Shown: positions 47,003-56,135 of the stretch, one piece after another
How the letters are laid out: every line of letters starts with the position of its first letter
Numbering within the stretch: position 1 is the stretch's first letter
DNA from: Burkholderiales bacterium
GTDB taxonomy: Bacteria; Pseudomonadota; Gammaproteobacteria; Burkholderiales; Burkholderiaceae_C
Direction of reading: 5' to 3'
DNA length: 64,000 bases
NCBI GenBank assembly: GCA_025350145.1
Contig: JANXYH010000003.1
Location: forward strand, 28,446 to 92,445
Position numbers and translations under genes: made by a program
The notes under the pieces: generated by a model
Seen by the model: the letters and a program-made list of their open reading frames with translations, nothing else
Databases searched by the model: none
Told to the model about the DNA's origin: nothing

Positions 47003-47008
47003 TAGACT
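47003..47008 (+). promoter_or_regulatory. Candidate -10 box for the binding-protein operon
   Basis: TAGACT followed by TTGCCCCGCC, directly after the palindrome. Transcription would begin near 47015, which argues for a start codon downstream of the in-frame ATG at 46980. Confidence 0.4.
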
Positions 47009-47114
47009 TTGCCCCGCCTTGAACCGCCCCAATGACCGCCACCGCGTTGTCTTACCGTCCCGCAGAGCCGACCCGGCCCGTGGCCAGCTTGGGCGCCTGC
47101 CGAACGACCTGCCC

Positions 47115-48989
47115 TTGAGCCCAGCCTTGCCCGCCGCACCCGCAACCTCGCGCCGCCGCCGTGCCCTGCTGGCCGCGCCGCTGGCCTCGGCCGTCGCCGC
47201 CACGGTGGCCAGTCCAGCGGGCGCTGCGGCCGATTCGACGCGGCCCAAGGTGCTGCGCATCCCGTTCAACTTTGCCGAGACCAGTTTCGATCCGGCCAAG
47301 ATCATCGACCTGGCCTCGCGGACCGTCACGCCGCACATCTTCGAGGCGCTCTACACCTACGACCACCTGGCCCGGCCGGTCAAGTTCCGCCCGCTCACCG
47401 CGCTGGGCATGCCTCAAGTCTCGGCCGACTTCAGGACCTGGACGGTGCGGATCCAGCCGGGTATCTACTTTGCTGACGACCCGGCCTTCAAGGGCCAGCG
47501 CCGCGAGCTGCAGGCGCGCGACTTCGTCTACGCCTTCCAGCGCGTCGTTGATCCGGCCAACAACAGCCCGGCCGGGTCGAGCGTGCTCGACGAGAAGATC
47601 GTCGGCCTGGCGGCGCTGCGGCGGATCGCGCTGGACGGCCGCAAGCCCTTCGACTACGACGCCGCCATCCCCGGCATGCAGGCGCTGGACCGCCACACCC
47701 TGCGCTTTCAGCTCGAAGAGCCGCGGCCGCGCTTCATCCAGAACCTGGCCGCCGGCGATCTGCTGGGCGCCCAGGCGCGCGAGGTGGTCGAGTTCTATGG
47801 CGAGCGCATCGGCGAGCACCCGGTCGGCACCGGCCCGTTCATGCTCGCCAAGTGGGTTCGCGGCACGCGCATCGTGCTGGTCCGCAACCCCGGCTTTCGC
47901 GAACTGCGCTACGACGCCGAGCCTGGCGTCGACGACCACGTCGGCCAGGCCCTGCTGGCACGCTTCAAGGGCCGCAGGCTGCCGATGGTCGACCGGGTCG
48001 AGGTCCACATCATCAACGAGACCCAGCCGCTGTGGCTGTCGTTCTTGAACGCCGAAATCGACGCCCTGGTCGCCAGCACCGGCTCGGTGCCGACCGAGTT
48101 CGTGCCCCAGGCCCTGCCCAACGGTCAGCTCGCGCCGAATCTGGCCAAGCGCGGCGTCCAGGCCTGGCGCGAACTGCGCGCCGACGTGGCTGAGATGTAC
48201 TTCAACATGGACGACGCCATGGTCGGCGGCTACAGCCCCGAGCGCGTCGCGCTGCGCCGGGCGATATCGCTGGGCTACGACGTGGCGCGCGAGATCCGCT
48301 TGATCCGGCGCGGCCAGGCGGTGGTTGCGCAGTCGCCGCTGGTGCCCGGCACCTCGGGCTACGACCCGGCTTTCAAGAGCGAGATGGGCGACCACGACCC
48401 GGCCCGGGCCAATGCCCTGCTCGACCTCTACGGCTACACCCGGCGCGACGCCGACGGCTACCGATTGATGCCCGACGGCGCGCCGCTGCGGCTGCGCATG
48501 TCAACCGAGCCCGAGCAGGTCTACCGCCAGTACAACGAGCTGTTCCGCCGCAACATGCGGGCGATCGGCCTGCGCACCGAGTTCGAAACGGCGCAATGGC
48601 CCGAGCACATGAAGGGCGCGCTGGCCGGCGCGCTGCAGATGTGGCTGCTCGGCGGCTCGGCCGATGTGCCCGACGGCCAGAGCGCGCTGGCCCGCTACTA
48701 CGGCCCGCAGGCCGGGCAGCAGAACCTGGCGCGCTTCAAGCTGCCGGCCTTCGACGAGCTCTACGAACGCATGCAAAGCCTGGCCGACGGCCCCGCGCGC
48801 GACGCCTTGTTCCGCCAGGCCAAACGCCTGGCCACCGCCTACATGCCCTACAAAATCCTCGCCCACCGCATCGCCAACGAACTCGCCCACCCTTGGCTGG
48901 TCGGCTACCGGCGGCCGATCTTCTGGCAGGACTGGTGGCACATGGTGGACATCGACGACAGCTTGCGCGGCAAAGAGGCCAGCACATGA
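47115..48989 (+). CDS. Oligopeptide ABC transporter solute-binding protein, copy 1
   Basis: A family-5 extracellular binding protein of about 624 residues. A basic stretch and hydrophobic leader (RRRRALLAAPLASAVAATV) suggest Tat or Sec export. Landmarks are FNFAETSFDPAKI, TVTPHIFEALYTYDHLARP, HPVGTGPFMLAKWVRG and a C-terminal NELAHPWLVGYRRPIFW. The start is uncertain: TTG 47115 fits the promoter at 47003, whereas ATG 46980 lies inside the palindrome. Its stop overlaps the start of a close paralogue (ATGA). It is likely to serve the ABC transporter encoded at 42088-45766. Confidence 0.88.
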   Translation: MSPALPAAPATSRRRRALLAAPLASAVAATVASPAGAAADSTRPKVLRIPFNFAETSFDPAKIIDLASRTVTPHIFEALYTYDHLARPVKFRPLTALGMPQVSADFRTWTVRIQPGIYFADDPAFKGQRRELQARDFVYAFQRVVDPANNSPAGSSVLDEKIVGLAALRRIALDGRKPFDYDAAIPGMQALDRHTLRFQLEEPRPRFIQNLAAGDLLGAQAREVVEFYGERIGEHPVGTGPFMLAKWVRGTRIVLVRNPGFRELRYDAEPGVDDHVGQALLARFKGRRLPMVDRVEVHIINETQPLWLSFLNAEIDALVASTGSVPTEFVPQALPNGQLAPNLAKRGVQAWRELRADVAEMYFNMDDAMVGGYSPERVALRRAISLGYDVAREIRLIRRGQAVVAQSPLVPGTSGYDPAFKSEMGDHDPARANALLDLYGYTRRDADGYRLMPDGAPLRLRMSTEPEQVYRQYNELFRRNMRAIGLRTEFETAQWPEHMKGALAGALQMWLLGGSADVPDGQSALARYYGPQAGQQNLARFKLPAFDELYERMQSLADGPARDALFRQAKRLATAYMPYKILAHRIANELAHPWLVGYRRPIFWQDWWHMVDIDDSLRGKEAST

Positions 48990-50893
48990 GTCAACGAAGG
49001 GCCGCTCCCGAGTTGACTCAACCCCCACGGGGGGCGGCGGCGGGCCTTGGCCGCCGCCAGGGGGCGCTCATAAGACGGCGGCATTTCTCGGCGCTGGCCC
49101 TGGCGCTGGTCGACGCCCAGGCGGGGGCGGCATCGGCATCGACCAGCGCTGCCGCCAAGGCCAAGGTCTTTCGCTACGCCTTTCGCGTCGCCGAGACTGG
49201 CTTCGACCCGGCCCGGATCAGCGATATCTATTCGCGCACCATCACCCCGCACATCTTCGAGTCGCTCTACGCCTACGACCACCTCGCCCGGCCGGCGCGG
49301 ATCCTGCCGCTGACCGCCAGCGCCCTGCCCGAGACGGCCGACAACTTCCGCAGCTTCACCATCCAGGTCAAGCCCGGCATCTTCTTTGCCGACGACCCGG
49401 CCTTCAAGGGCCAGCGCCGCGAGCTGGTGGCGGCCGACTATGTCTACTCGCTCAAACGTTTTGCCGACCCGGCGGTCAAGAGCCCGGCCTGGAGCGACAT
49501 CGAGACCCTGACCATCCTCGGCCTGCGCGAGCAGCGCCAGCAGGCGCTCAAGGAGCGCACGCCGTTCGACTACGACCGCGCGCTGCCCGGCCTGTACGCG
49601 CCCGACCGCTACACCCTGCAACTGCGCCTGGCCGAGCCCCGGCCGCGGCTGGTCGAGACGCTGGCCGATTCGGGCCTGTACGGCGCGGTCGCGCGCGAGG
49701 TCGTCCAGGCCTACGGCGAGCAGACCGCCGCGCACCCGGTCGGCACCGGCCCGTTCAGGCTCAAGAGCTGGCGCCGCAGCTCCGAGATCGTGCTCGAGCG
49801 CAGCCCCAGCTACAGAGAAGTGCACTACGAGGACGAGGCCCACCCCGAGCCCGGCGATGCCGAGGGCCAGGCCCTGCTGGCGCGCTTCAAGGGCCGGCGC
49901 CTGCCCCTGGTCGACCAGGTGGCGGTGGCGATCATTGAAGAGAACCAGCCGCGCTGGCTGTCGTTCCTGAACAAGCAGTTCGATTTCATCGAGCGCATGC
50001 CCGAGGAGTTCGTCAACGTCGCCATGCCCGGCGGCAAACTCGCCCCCAACCTGGCGGCGCAGGGCATGGTCGGCTACCGCACGCTCGGCCCCGAGATCGT
50101 GCTGACCATGTACAACATGGAAGACCCGCTGGTCGGCGGCTACAGCCCCGAGAAAGTGGCGCTGCGCCGGGCCATCAACCTGGGCATCGACATCGCCCGC
50201 GAGATCGCCATTCCGCGGCGTGGCCAGGGCGAGCCGGCGCATTCGCCCATCGTGCCGCACACCACCGGCTACAGCGCCGCCTTCAAAAGCGAGATGGGCG
50301 AGTACAGCCCGGCCAAGGCCCGCGCCCTGCTCGACCTGTACGGCTATGTCGACCGCAACGGCGATGGCTGGCGCGAGCAGCCCGACGGCTCGCCGCTGGT
50401 GCTGCTGCGCGCCACCCAGCCGGATTCGACCTCGCGCCAGCTCGACGAGGTGATGCAAAAGAACATGACCGCGATCGGCCTGAAGATGGAGTTCCGCCCG
50501 GCCAAATGGCCAGAGAACCTGAAGGCCGCGCAGGCCGGCAAGCTGATGATGTGGGGCGTGGCCTCGGGGGCCTCGCAGCTCGACGGCCAGGGCGCGCTGC
50601 TGCGCCTGTACGGCCCCAGCGCTGGCGGCGGCAACCTGGCACGCTTCAAGTACGCCGAGTTCGATGCCCTCTACGACCGCATGCTGGTGCTGCCCGACGG
50701 CCCCGAGCGCGACGCCCTGTTCGTGCAGGCCAAGCGCATGGCGGTGGCCTGGGCGCCCTACAAGAACCACCTGCACCGTTACTACACCGACATCGCCCAG
50801 GGCTGGCTGATCGGCTACCGCCGGCCGCTGTTCTGGAACCGCTGGTGGCATTTGATCGACATCGATGAACAGCGCCAGCCGGCGCCCCATTGA
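48986..50893 (+). CDS. Oligopeptide ABC transporter solute-binding protein, copy 2
   Basis: A 635-residue paralogue of the preceding protein along its whole length (TITPHIFESLYAYDHLARP, DDPAFKGQRREL, HPVGTGPFRLKSWRR, YSPEKVALRRAINLG). The export signal, containing RRRHFSALALALVDAQAGAA, begins only at about residue 30. The two copies arose by tandem duplication but have diverged, so they may bind different peptides. The ATG start overlaps the stop of copy 1. Confidence 0.9.
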   Translation: MSQRRAAPELTQPPRGAAAGLGRRQGALIRRRHFSALALALVDAQAGAASASTSAAAKAKVFRYAFRVAETGFDPARISDIYSRTITPHIFESLYAYDHLARPARILPLTASALPETADNFRSFTIQVKPGIFFADDPAFKGQRRELVAADYVYSLKRFADPAVKSPAWSDIETLTILGLREQRQQALKERTPFDYDRALPGLYAPDRYTLQLRLAEPRPRLVETLADSGLYGAVAREVVQAYGEQTAAHPVGTGPFRLKSWRRSSEIVLERSPSYREVHYEDEAHPEPGDAEGQALLARFKGRRLPLVDQVAVAIIEENQPRWLSFLNKQFDFIERMPEEFVNVAMPGGKLAPNLAAQGMVGYRTLGPEIVLTMYNMEDPLVGGYSPEKVALRRAINLGIDIAREIAIPRRGQGEPAHSPIVPHTTGYSAAFKSEMGEYSPAKARALLDLYGYVDRNGDGWREQPDGSPLVLLRATQPDSTSRQLDEVMQKNMTAIGLKMEFRPAKWPENLKAAQAGKLMMWGVASGASQLDGQGALLRLYGPSAGGGNLARFKYAEFDALYDRMLVLPDGPERDALFVQAKRMAVAWAPYKNHLHRYYTDIAQGWLIGYRRPLFWNRWWHLIDIDEQRQPAPH

Positions 50894-51011
50894 CAGCGCC
50901 AGCCGGCGCCACATCAGCGGCGCTGCACCGATGCGCCGGGGAAGCGCTGACCCGGCTGCCTCGTATACGCCGGCAGCCCTGAACCCGCCCATCCCACTTA
51001 TGGAGACCCCC

Positions 51012-51923
51012 ATGACAACCGAGACACCGTCCAAGCCCCGCCTGAGTGCCGCCGACTTTCCCGCCCCGGTGATGCGCCTGTTCGACCAGTATGTGCACGG
51101 CCAGATCGATCGCCGCGGCTTTCTTGACGGCGCCAGCCGCCACGCCGTCGGTGGCGCCACGGCGGTCGGCATGCTCGCCGCCCTGGCGCCCGACTTTGCC
51201 GCCGGCCAGGTCATCAAGCCCGACGACCCGCGCATCCGCACCGAGCGGTTGAGCTTTGCCTCGCCGCAGGGCAGCGGCCAGGCCGGCGGCCTGCTGGCCA
51301 GGCCGGCCTCGGCCAGCGGCAAGTTGCCGACGCTGCTGGTGATCCACGAGAACCGTGGCCTGAACCCGCACATCGAGGACATCGCCCGGCGCCTGGCGGT
51401 CGAGGGCTACCTGGTGTTCGCGCCCGACGCGCTGTTCCCGGTCGGCGGCTACCCCGGCGACGAGGACAAGGCGCGCGAGCTGTTCAGCAAGCTGGACCAG
51501 CCAAAGACCCAGGCCGACCAGCTCGCCGCCGCAGCGATGCTCAGGGCCCGGCCCGATTCCAACGGCAAGCTGGGCGTGACCGGCTTTTGCTACGGTGGCG
51601 GCATCGCCAACCTGCTGGCCACGCGGATCCCCGATCTGGCCGCGTCGGCGCCGTTCTACGGCAGTGCCCCGCCGGCCGAAATGGCGTCCAAGATCAAGGC
51701 CAGGATGCTCATCCACTTTGCCGGCGACGACCCGCGCATCAACGCCGGCTGGCCGGCCTACGAGGCCGCGCTCAAGGCCGCCGGGGTCAGCCACGAGGCG
51801 CATTTCTACGCCGGCACCCAGCACGGATTCAACAACGACACCACGCCGCGCTTCGACGCCCAGGCCGCCGGCCTGGCCTGGCAACGCACCCTGGCGCTGT
51901 TCAAGGCGACGCTGTCGGCATGA
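51012..51923 (+). CDS. Dienelactone hydrolase family protein, exported
   Basis: A 303-residue alpha/beta hydrolase. The nucleophile is a cysteine in GVTGFCYGGGIANLL near residue 182, with Asp in HFAGDDPRINAG and His in GTQHGFNND completing the DLH triad. An N-terminal twin-arginine-like leader (RRGFLDGASRHAVGGATAVG, starting near residue 33) suggests periplasmic location, unlike classical cytoplasmic DLH. The ATG at 51012 is chosen because GGAGA lies five bases before it; an ATG four codons earlier is the alternative. Substrate unknown. Confidence 0.87.
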   Translation: MTTETPSKPRLSAADFPAPVMRLFDQYVHGQIDRRGFLDGASRHAVGGATAVGMLAALAPDFAAGQVIKPDDPRIRTERLSFASPQGSGQAGGLLARPASASGKLPTLLVIHENRGLNPHIEDIARRLAVEGYLVFAPDALFPVGGYPGDEDKARELFSKLDQPKTQADQLAAAAMLRARPDSNGKLGVTGFCYGGGIANLLATRIPDLAASAPFYGSAPPAEMASKIKARMLIHFAGDDPRINAGWPAYEAALKAAGVSHEAHFYAGTQHGFNNDTTPRFDAQAAGLAWQRTLALFKATLSA

Positions 51924-51970
51924 GCGCTGGGCCGGCCGCAGCGGGTCTGACCAGGCCGTCTTGACGCGAC

Positions 51971-51999
51971 TTCCGGCACGACCGCAGCCGGAATATTCC
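51971..51999. promoter_or_regulatory. Inverted repeats upstream of the ECF sigma gene
   Basis: TTCCGG (51971-51976) with CCGGAA (51988-51993), overlapping a perfect palindrome GGAATATTCC (51990-51999) that ends 14 bases before the sigma gene. GGAATA resembles an ECF-type -35, which would suggest autoregulation, but the spacing to the start is tight. Confidence 0.35.
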
Positions 52000-52013
52000 C
52001 GAGCTACACCCGT

Positions 52014-52556
52014 ATGCCCGCTGTGACCGCCCCCGAAGTCTTTCGCCAGCAGTTGCTCGCGGCCATGCCCAGGCTGCGGCGCTATGCCCGGTCGCTGGCG
52101 TTTGATCCCTCGGCCGCCGACGACCTGGTGCAGACTGCGCTGGAGCGGGCGCTGTCGCACTGGCACCAGTTCGACCAGCAGCGCGACATCGTCGTCTGGC
52201 TGCTGTCGATTGCCCACAACGCCTTTCTTGACCTGCGCCGCCGCGAACGGCGCATAACCCTGGTCGAGCCCGAGGCGATGCAGGCCCACCAAGACCGGCT
52301 GCACAGTGACCCGGGCGTGGACATCGGCCTGCGCATCGACATCGTCGCCGCGCTGTCGGCGCTCTCAGCCGAACAGCGCGAGCCGCTGCTGCTGGTCAGC
52401 GTCGAGCAACTGTCCTACGCCGAATGCGCGCAGGCGCTGGGCATTCCCATCGGCACGGTGATGTCGCGGGTCTCGCGCGCCCGCGCCGCCCTGCGCGAGA
52501 CCCTGGACGACCGCGGCCGTGGCCATAAGCCATCGGCCCTGCGCCGCGTGATATGA
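52014..52556 (+). CDS. ECF sigma factor
   Basis: A 180-residue RNA polymerase sigma factor with region 2 (PSAADDLVQTALERALSHW, then VVWLLSIAHNAFLDLRRR) and region 4 (ALSAEQREPLLLVSVEQLSYAECAQALG, then GTVMSRVSRARAAL). Regions 1.1 and 3 are absent, as in ECF factors. Its stop overlaps the start of the anti-sigma gene (ATGA), which implies matched production of both proteins. Confidence 0.93.
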   Translation: MPAVTAPEVFRQQLLAAMPRLRRYARSLAFDPSAADDLVQTALERALSHWHQFDQQRDIVVWLLSIAHNAFLDLRRRERRITLVEPEAMQAHQDRLHSDPGVDIGLRIDIVAALSALSAEQREPLLLVSVEQLSYAECAQALGIPIGTVMSRVSRARAALRETLDDRGRGHKPSALRRVI

Positions 52557-53416
52557 GCCAAGCCATGAAACCCGACGACCTGCAACGCTCTGCCTGGCTC
52601 GACGGCGAGCTCGACCCCGAGGCGGCCCGCCAGGTCGAGGCCTGGCTGCGCGAGCACCCCGAGGACGCCGCCGAGATGCGTTTGTGGTCGGCCGACCGCG
52701 ACGCGCTGCGTGCCCGCTTCGACCCGATCCTGGACGAAGCGATTCCCGAGCGGCTGCAGGCCAGCCTGCGTCAGCGTCCTGGCGGCACGCCCGCCGCCGA
52801 GCCTGGCTGGCGGCGCCACCGCCTGGCCGCCGCGCTGCTGCTGGGCGGGTTGGTGTTTGGCGCCGCGCTCGGCGCCGGCCTGGCCTGGCAGACCCCGGCG
52901 CCGGCCTTCGCCCAGTTCGGCGGACCGGCCTGGGCGCACCGGGCGGCGGTGGCCCATGTGGTCTACGCGCCCGAGGTTCGGCACCCGGTCGAGGTCTTCA
53001 CCGCCGAGGGCGCACCGTCCGAGCAAAGGGCCCAGGAGGAGCACCTCGCCCGCTGGCTGACCAAACGCCTGGACATGCCGGTGCGCATGTTCAACCTGCG
53101 CGACCAGGGTTTTGCCCTGGTCGGCGGCCGATTGCTGCCCGACGCCGCCGGCCCCAGCGCCCAATTGATGTACCAGAACGCCGAAGGCCAGCGCGTCACC
53201 CTGTACCTGCGCAAACCCGAGGCCGGCGTCTCGACCGCCTTCAGCTTCCAGCGCGACGGCGAACTCGGCCAGTTCTACTGGGTCGAGGACGGCTTCGGCT
53301 GCGCCCTGGTCGGCAAGCTGCCACGCGAGCGGCTGCTGGCCCTGGCCGAGGCGGTGTACCAGCAGGCCGAAGACCGCATCAAGCCTGGCACCGCGCCGGC
53401 CAAGCCGCCAGTCTGA
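52553..53416 (+). CDS. Membrane anti-sigma factor
   Basis: A 287-residue protein. The cytoplasmic N-terminus (SAWLDGELDPEAARQVEAWL, then REHPEDAAEM) resembles anti-sigma zinc-finger-like domains but has no HxxxCxxC, so it would be of the zinc-free type. One transmembrane helix lies at about residues 90-112 (LAAALLLGGLVFGAALGAGL), followed by a periplasmic domain of about 170 residues. It is presumed to hold the upstream sigma factor at the membrane. Envelope or oxidative signals are possible; none is shown. Confidence 0.88.
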   Translation: MSQAMKPDDLQRSAWLDGELDPEAARQVEAWLREHPEDAAEMRLWSADRDALRARFDPILDEAIPERLQASLRQRPGGTPAAEPGWRRHRLAAALLLGGLVFGAALGAGLAWQTPAPAFAQFGGPAWAHRAAVAHVVYAPEVRHPVEVFTAEGAPSEQRAQEEHLARWLTKRLDMPVRMFNLRDQGFALVGGRLLPDAAGPSAQLMYQNAEGQRVTLYLRKPEAGVSTAFSFQRDGELGQFYWVEDGFGCALVGKLPRERLLALAEAVYQQAEDRIKPGTAPAKPPV

Positions 53417-53421
53417 TCCGG

Positions 53422-54234
53422 CTACTTCGCGCTCGCCGGGAAGGCCGGCAATTTGCCGACATCGCGGGCGTCGTGCTGGAGGATGACGGTGGCGTTCAGG
53501 GTGGCCGCGATCTTCTTGAACCGGTCCAGCGAGGCCAGGGTCTCGGCGCGGTGGGTGTTGAAGTTCGGCACGCCAAAGCTGTCGTAGTTCTCACGCAGGT
53601 GCGCCAGGTCGCCGCTGAGCAGCACCACCCCGCTCTGCGCCAGCCTGACCAGCAGGCTGTGGTGGCCGGGGGTGTGGCCGGGCGTGGCCAGCATCACGAC
53701 CGTGCCATCGCCGAACACGTCCTTGTCCAGCGGCACGGTCTCAACCTTGCCGCCGCCGTCGATCCAATGGGCAACGAAGGCCGGGTTGGTCGCTACCGGC
53801 TTGGCGCTGGTGATGTTGTCCCAATCGCCCTTGCCGATCAGCAACTGCGCCTGCGGGAACGATCCCGCCTGGCCGATGTGGTCGGGGTGGTAATGGCTGA
53901 TGCCGATGAACTTGACCTGCTCGGGCTTGAGCTGCAACTGCGCCAGTTGCTCGACCAGGCTGACCTTGGGCGCCACATTCGGCGCGGTTAGCGCGTGGCC
54001 GGTGTCCCAGAGCATGTACTCCTGGCCATGCCGGATCAGGTAGCAACTGAACACGATCTGCATCCTCAGGCCGTTGAACGCAAAGGTGTCGGAGAACCGC
54101 GACACATCACCGGCCGGCGCGCTGCTGCCGCAATCCAGCCGGGTCAGGCTGAGCTCGGGCGGCGTCTGCGCCCGGGCACCTGCCAGGGCTGTGGCGAGCA
54201 TGGCGCAGGCGAGCAACTTCAGGTGGCGGCGCAT
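53422..54234 (-). CDS. Exported metallo-beta-lactamase-fold hydrolase
   Basis: A 270-residue protein with signal peptide LLACAMLATALAGARAQ. The zinc motif is HYHPDH (H114, H116, D118, H119), with a further metal ligand in TPGHTPGHHS and LLSGDLAHLREN. The pattern is like lactonases (AiiA/quorum-quenching N-acyl-homoserine lactonases) and other MBL hydrolases, but the activity cannot be assigned. It is convergent with the anti-sigma gene, with stops five bases apart. Confidence 0.87.
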   Translation of the reverse strand: MRRHLKLLACAMLATALAGARAQTPPELSLTRLDCGSSAPAGDVSRFSDTFAFNGLRMQIVFSCYLIRHGQEYMLWDTGHALTAPNVAPKVSLVEQLAQLQLKPEQVKFIGISHYHPDHIGQAGSFPQAQLLIGKGDWDNITSAKPVATNPAFVAHWIDGGGKVETVPLDKDVFGDGTVVMLATPGHTPGHHSLLVRLAQSGVVLLSGDLAHLRENYDSFGVPNFNTHRAETLASLDRFKKIAATLNATVILQHDARDVGKLPAFPASAK

Positions 54235-54351
54235 GACGGATCCTTCCTGCGGCAGCCGGCCGCGACGGTTGGGGCAAGGGGCGGTCGAGGATAGCAGTGG
54301 CCGCTGCCGGGCCGAGCGCACGAGCCGATCAGCGCCGCCCTGAATGCGCAG

Positions 54352-54381
54352 CGAACCCCGAGAGCCCTGCCTCGGGGTTCG
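54352..54381 (-). terminator. Hairpin downstream of the DUF4276 gene
   Basis: CGAACCCCGAG (54352-54362), an 8-base loop and CTCGGGGTTCG (54371-54381) form a perfect 11-bp stem. It follows the leftward DUF4276 gene and probably ends its transcript, though no T-tract is present. Confidence 0.6.
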
Positions 54382-54390
54382 TGTGGCGGT

Positions 54391-54945
54391 TCACGCCGCA
54401 GCCAACGCCCTCACCGCCGCGCGCAGCGCCTGAAAACTGCGGGATCTGTTGCGGTCGGCCTCTACCAGCGGCGCGATGCGGCGGGCGCCGTCGCGTTTCT
54501 GATATCCCGCGACATGCCGCGCCAGTTCCTGGCTGGGCGAGCCTAGGGCGTCGGGGTCGCGGTACTTGGCTTTGCCTGCCAAGCGGGCCAGCGCCGGCTT
54601 GCTGTAGGCCAGCGCCACAGCCTGCCAGTCGCCGACGAAGAAGCTTTCAAGCTCTCGGCAGGCCACCCGCACCACCGCATCCGGCCGGCCGGCCTCGACG
54701 CAGCGCTGCACCAGAAGGGCTTTCACCGCATGACAATCGCCGCTGTCTTGGTCGCGCAGAATGACGAAGCCGCTATCCGGCAGCAACCAATGACGCATCC
54801 GCTGCACCATGCGCTTCTCCAGGTCTTGCTTGCCTTGGAAGACCATGAAGTGTGGCGTGATGCTGCCGGGAACCCAGCCAGGCAGCCAGGCCCGCAGGGC
54901 GTGCTGTGCCGACGGCTCTTCGAGCAGGAAGACCAGGTGTTTCAT
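54391..54945 (-). CDS. DUF4276 family protein, partner of the AAA ATPase
   Basis: A 184-residue protein beginning MKHLVFLLEEPSAQHALRAW, in which an early acidic pair resembles the first motif of TOPRIM-like nucleases. Later motifs are FVILRDQDSGDCHAVK near residue 80 and CRELESFFVGDWQAV near 115, typical of DUF4276. Its start overlaps the stop of the AAA ATPase gene by four bases, so the two form an operon. DUF4276 proteins next to AAA ATPases occur in AbiL-like abortive-infection modules; the defence role is inference. Base composition is less GC-rich than the surroundings. Confidence 0.82.
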   Translation of the reverse strand: MKHLVFLLEEPSAQHALRAWLPGWVPGSITPHFMVFQGKQDLEKRMVQRMRHWLLPDSGFVILRDQDSGDCHAVKALLVQRCVEAGRPDAVVRVACRELESFFVGDWQAVALAYSKPALARLAGKAKYRDPDALGSPSQELARHVAGYQKRDGARRIAPLVEADRNRSRSFQALRAAVRALAAA

Positions 54946-56135
54946 GTCGGGTGGGCGTCGGCAAACAAGCCATGGTTCCAGAGATAGCCCATCTGATCAC
55001 CGGCATTCATGTAGGCCGCCAGTTGGGCATCATCGGCTGCCCGTCGGACTTGGGTGTAGCCTTCGCGCTTGACCAGCCAGAACACCTCGTCCAGTTGCAC
55101 GGCATTGAGAAAATCGGGTGAGTGGGTGGTGACGAACACCTGCCCGCCCCGGCTGGCATAGGCGCGAAATTCTTCGGCCAGATCCCACAGCAGCGACGGG
55201 TACAACTGGTTTTCAGGCTCCTCGACGCACAGCAGTGGGTGCGGCGCCGGGTCGTACAACAGCACCAGGTAGGCGAGCATTTTGATCGTGCCGTCGGACA
55301 CATAGCGCGCCAGGAACGGGTCTTCGAAGGCGCCGTCCTGAAACCTCAGCAGCACCCGTCCTTCCTCAGTGGTCCTGGCATCGACGCTGGTCACTCCGGG
55401 CACCCGGTGCTTCAAGTGGTCTAGCACCTCGCGGAAGCGGTCGGCGTGGTTCCTGTACAGGTACTCGACCACCAAGGACAGATTTTCGCCCTCACGCGAC
55501 AGGTGCTCGGCGTAGCCGGCGTCGGCTTCGGGTCGGGCGCGCCTGATGTGAAAGTCGGACAGGTGCCAGTTCTCGATCAGGTCGCCCAGCGCTACTACCG
55601 CCGGAAAGCGCTCGAACTGCGCCAATCCTTTGATGGCCAGGATGTCGGGGCTCTTCAAGGTCTGGGCTTCGCGTGTGAGCTGACTCTCATCCTCGACGCT
55701 GTCCAGCTCGTTTGTTACCGCATCGCCGGCGCCGCGTTGGAAGTCGAGGAAGCGCCAAGGTTGCCCGCGACTGCCACGACGGTATCGCAGTACCTCGCGC
55801 GCCACCACCGCGCGCCCGGCGACCTCGTCGATATGCAGTTCGTAGGTGATCAGGGTGCTGCGCTGCCGCAGCGCAGTGCGGATCTTGAATTCAATTTCCA
55901 ACGGTCCCTGGCTGCCGCGGCTGCGCACCTCTTGCAGGCCGCGGCTACCGCCCAACCGGGCCAGCGCCGAATTGACATTGCTGGACATGGCGTCGCGCAA
56001 GAAGGCAAACACCGAGAACAGCGTGCTTTTGCCGGTCCCGTTGGCGCCCACCAGCACGCAAAAGCGCGGAATGTCCTTCATGGTCACGTCCTGGAACGCG
56101 CGGAAATTCTTCAACCGGAGGTACTCGATCTGCAT
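54942..56135 (-). CDS. AAA ATPase of the RecF/OLD type (AbiLi-like)
   Basis: A 397-residue ATPase with an SMC/RecF-like N-terminus (MQIEYLRLKNFRAFQDV) and Walker A VGANGTGKSTLFSVFAFLR near residue 29. Its C-terminal part has YVSDGTIKMLAYLVLLYDP as signature, Walker B LLCVEEPENQLYPSLL near residue 300 and the D-loop/switch FVTTHSPDFLNAV. It lacks the C-terminal TOPRIM domain of OLD nucleases; the separate DUF4276 protein may fill that role. Together they resemble phage-defence modules. Confidence 0.88.
   Translation of the reverse strand: MQIEYLRLKNFRAFQDVTMKDIPRFCVLVGANGTGKSTLFSVFAFLRDAMSSNVNSALARLGGSRGLQEVRSRGSQGPLEIEFKIRTALRQRSTLITYELHIDEVAGRAVVAREVLRYRRGSRGQPWRFLDFQRGAGDAVTNELDSVEDESQLTREAQTLKSPDILAIKGLAQFERFPAVVALGDLIENWHLSDFHIRRARPEADAGYAEHLSREGENLSLVVEYLYRNHADRFREVLDHLKHRVPGVTSVDARTTEEGRVLLRFQDGAFEDPFLARYVSDGTIKMLAYLVLLYDPAPHPLLCVEEPENQLYPSLLWDLAEEFRAYASRGGQVFVTTHSPDFLNAVQLDEVFWLVKREGYTQVRRAADDAQLAAYMNAGDQMGYLWNHGLFADAHPT

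Noticed and set aside
46980..47114. Upstream ATG extension of peptide-binding protein copy 1
   Set aside because: The ATG lies inside the 24-bp palindrome and before the likely transcript start; the added 45 residues do not look like an export signal.
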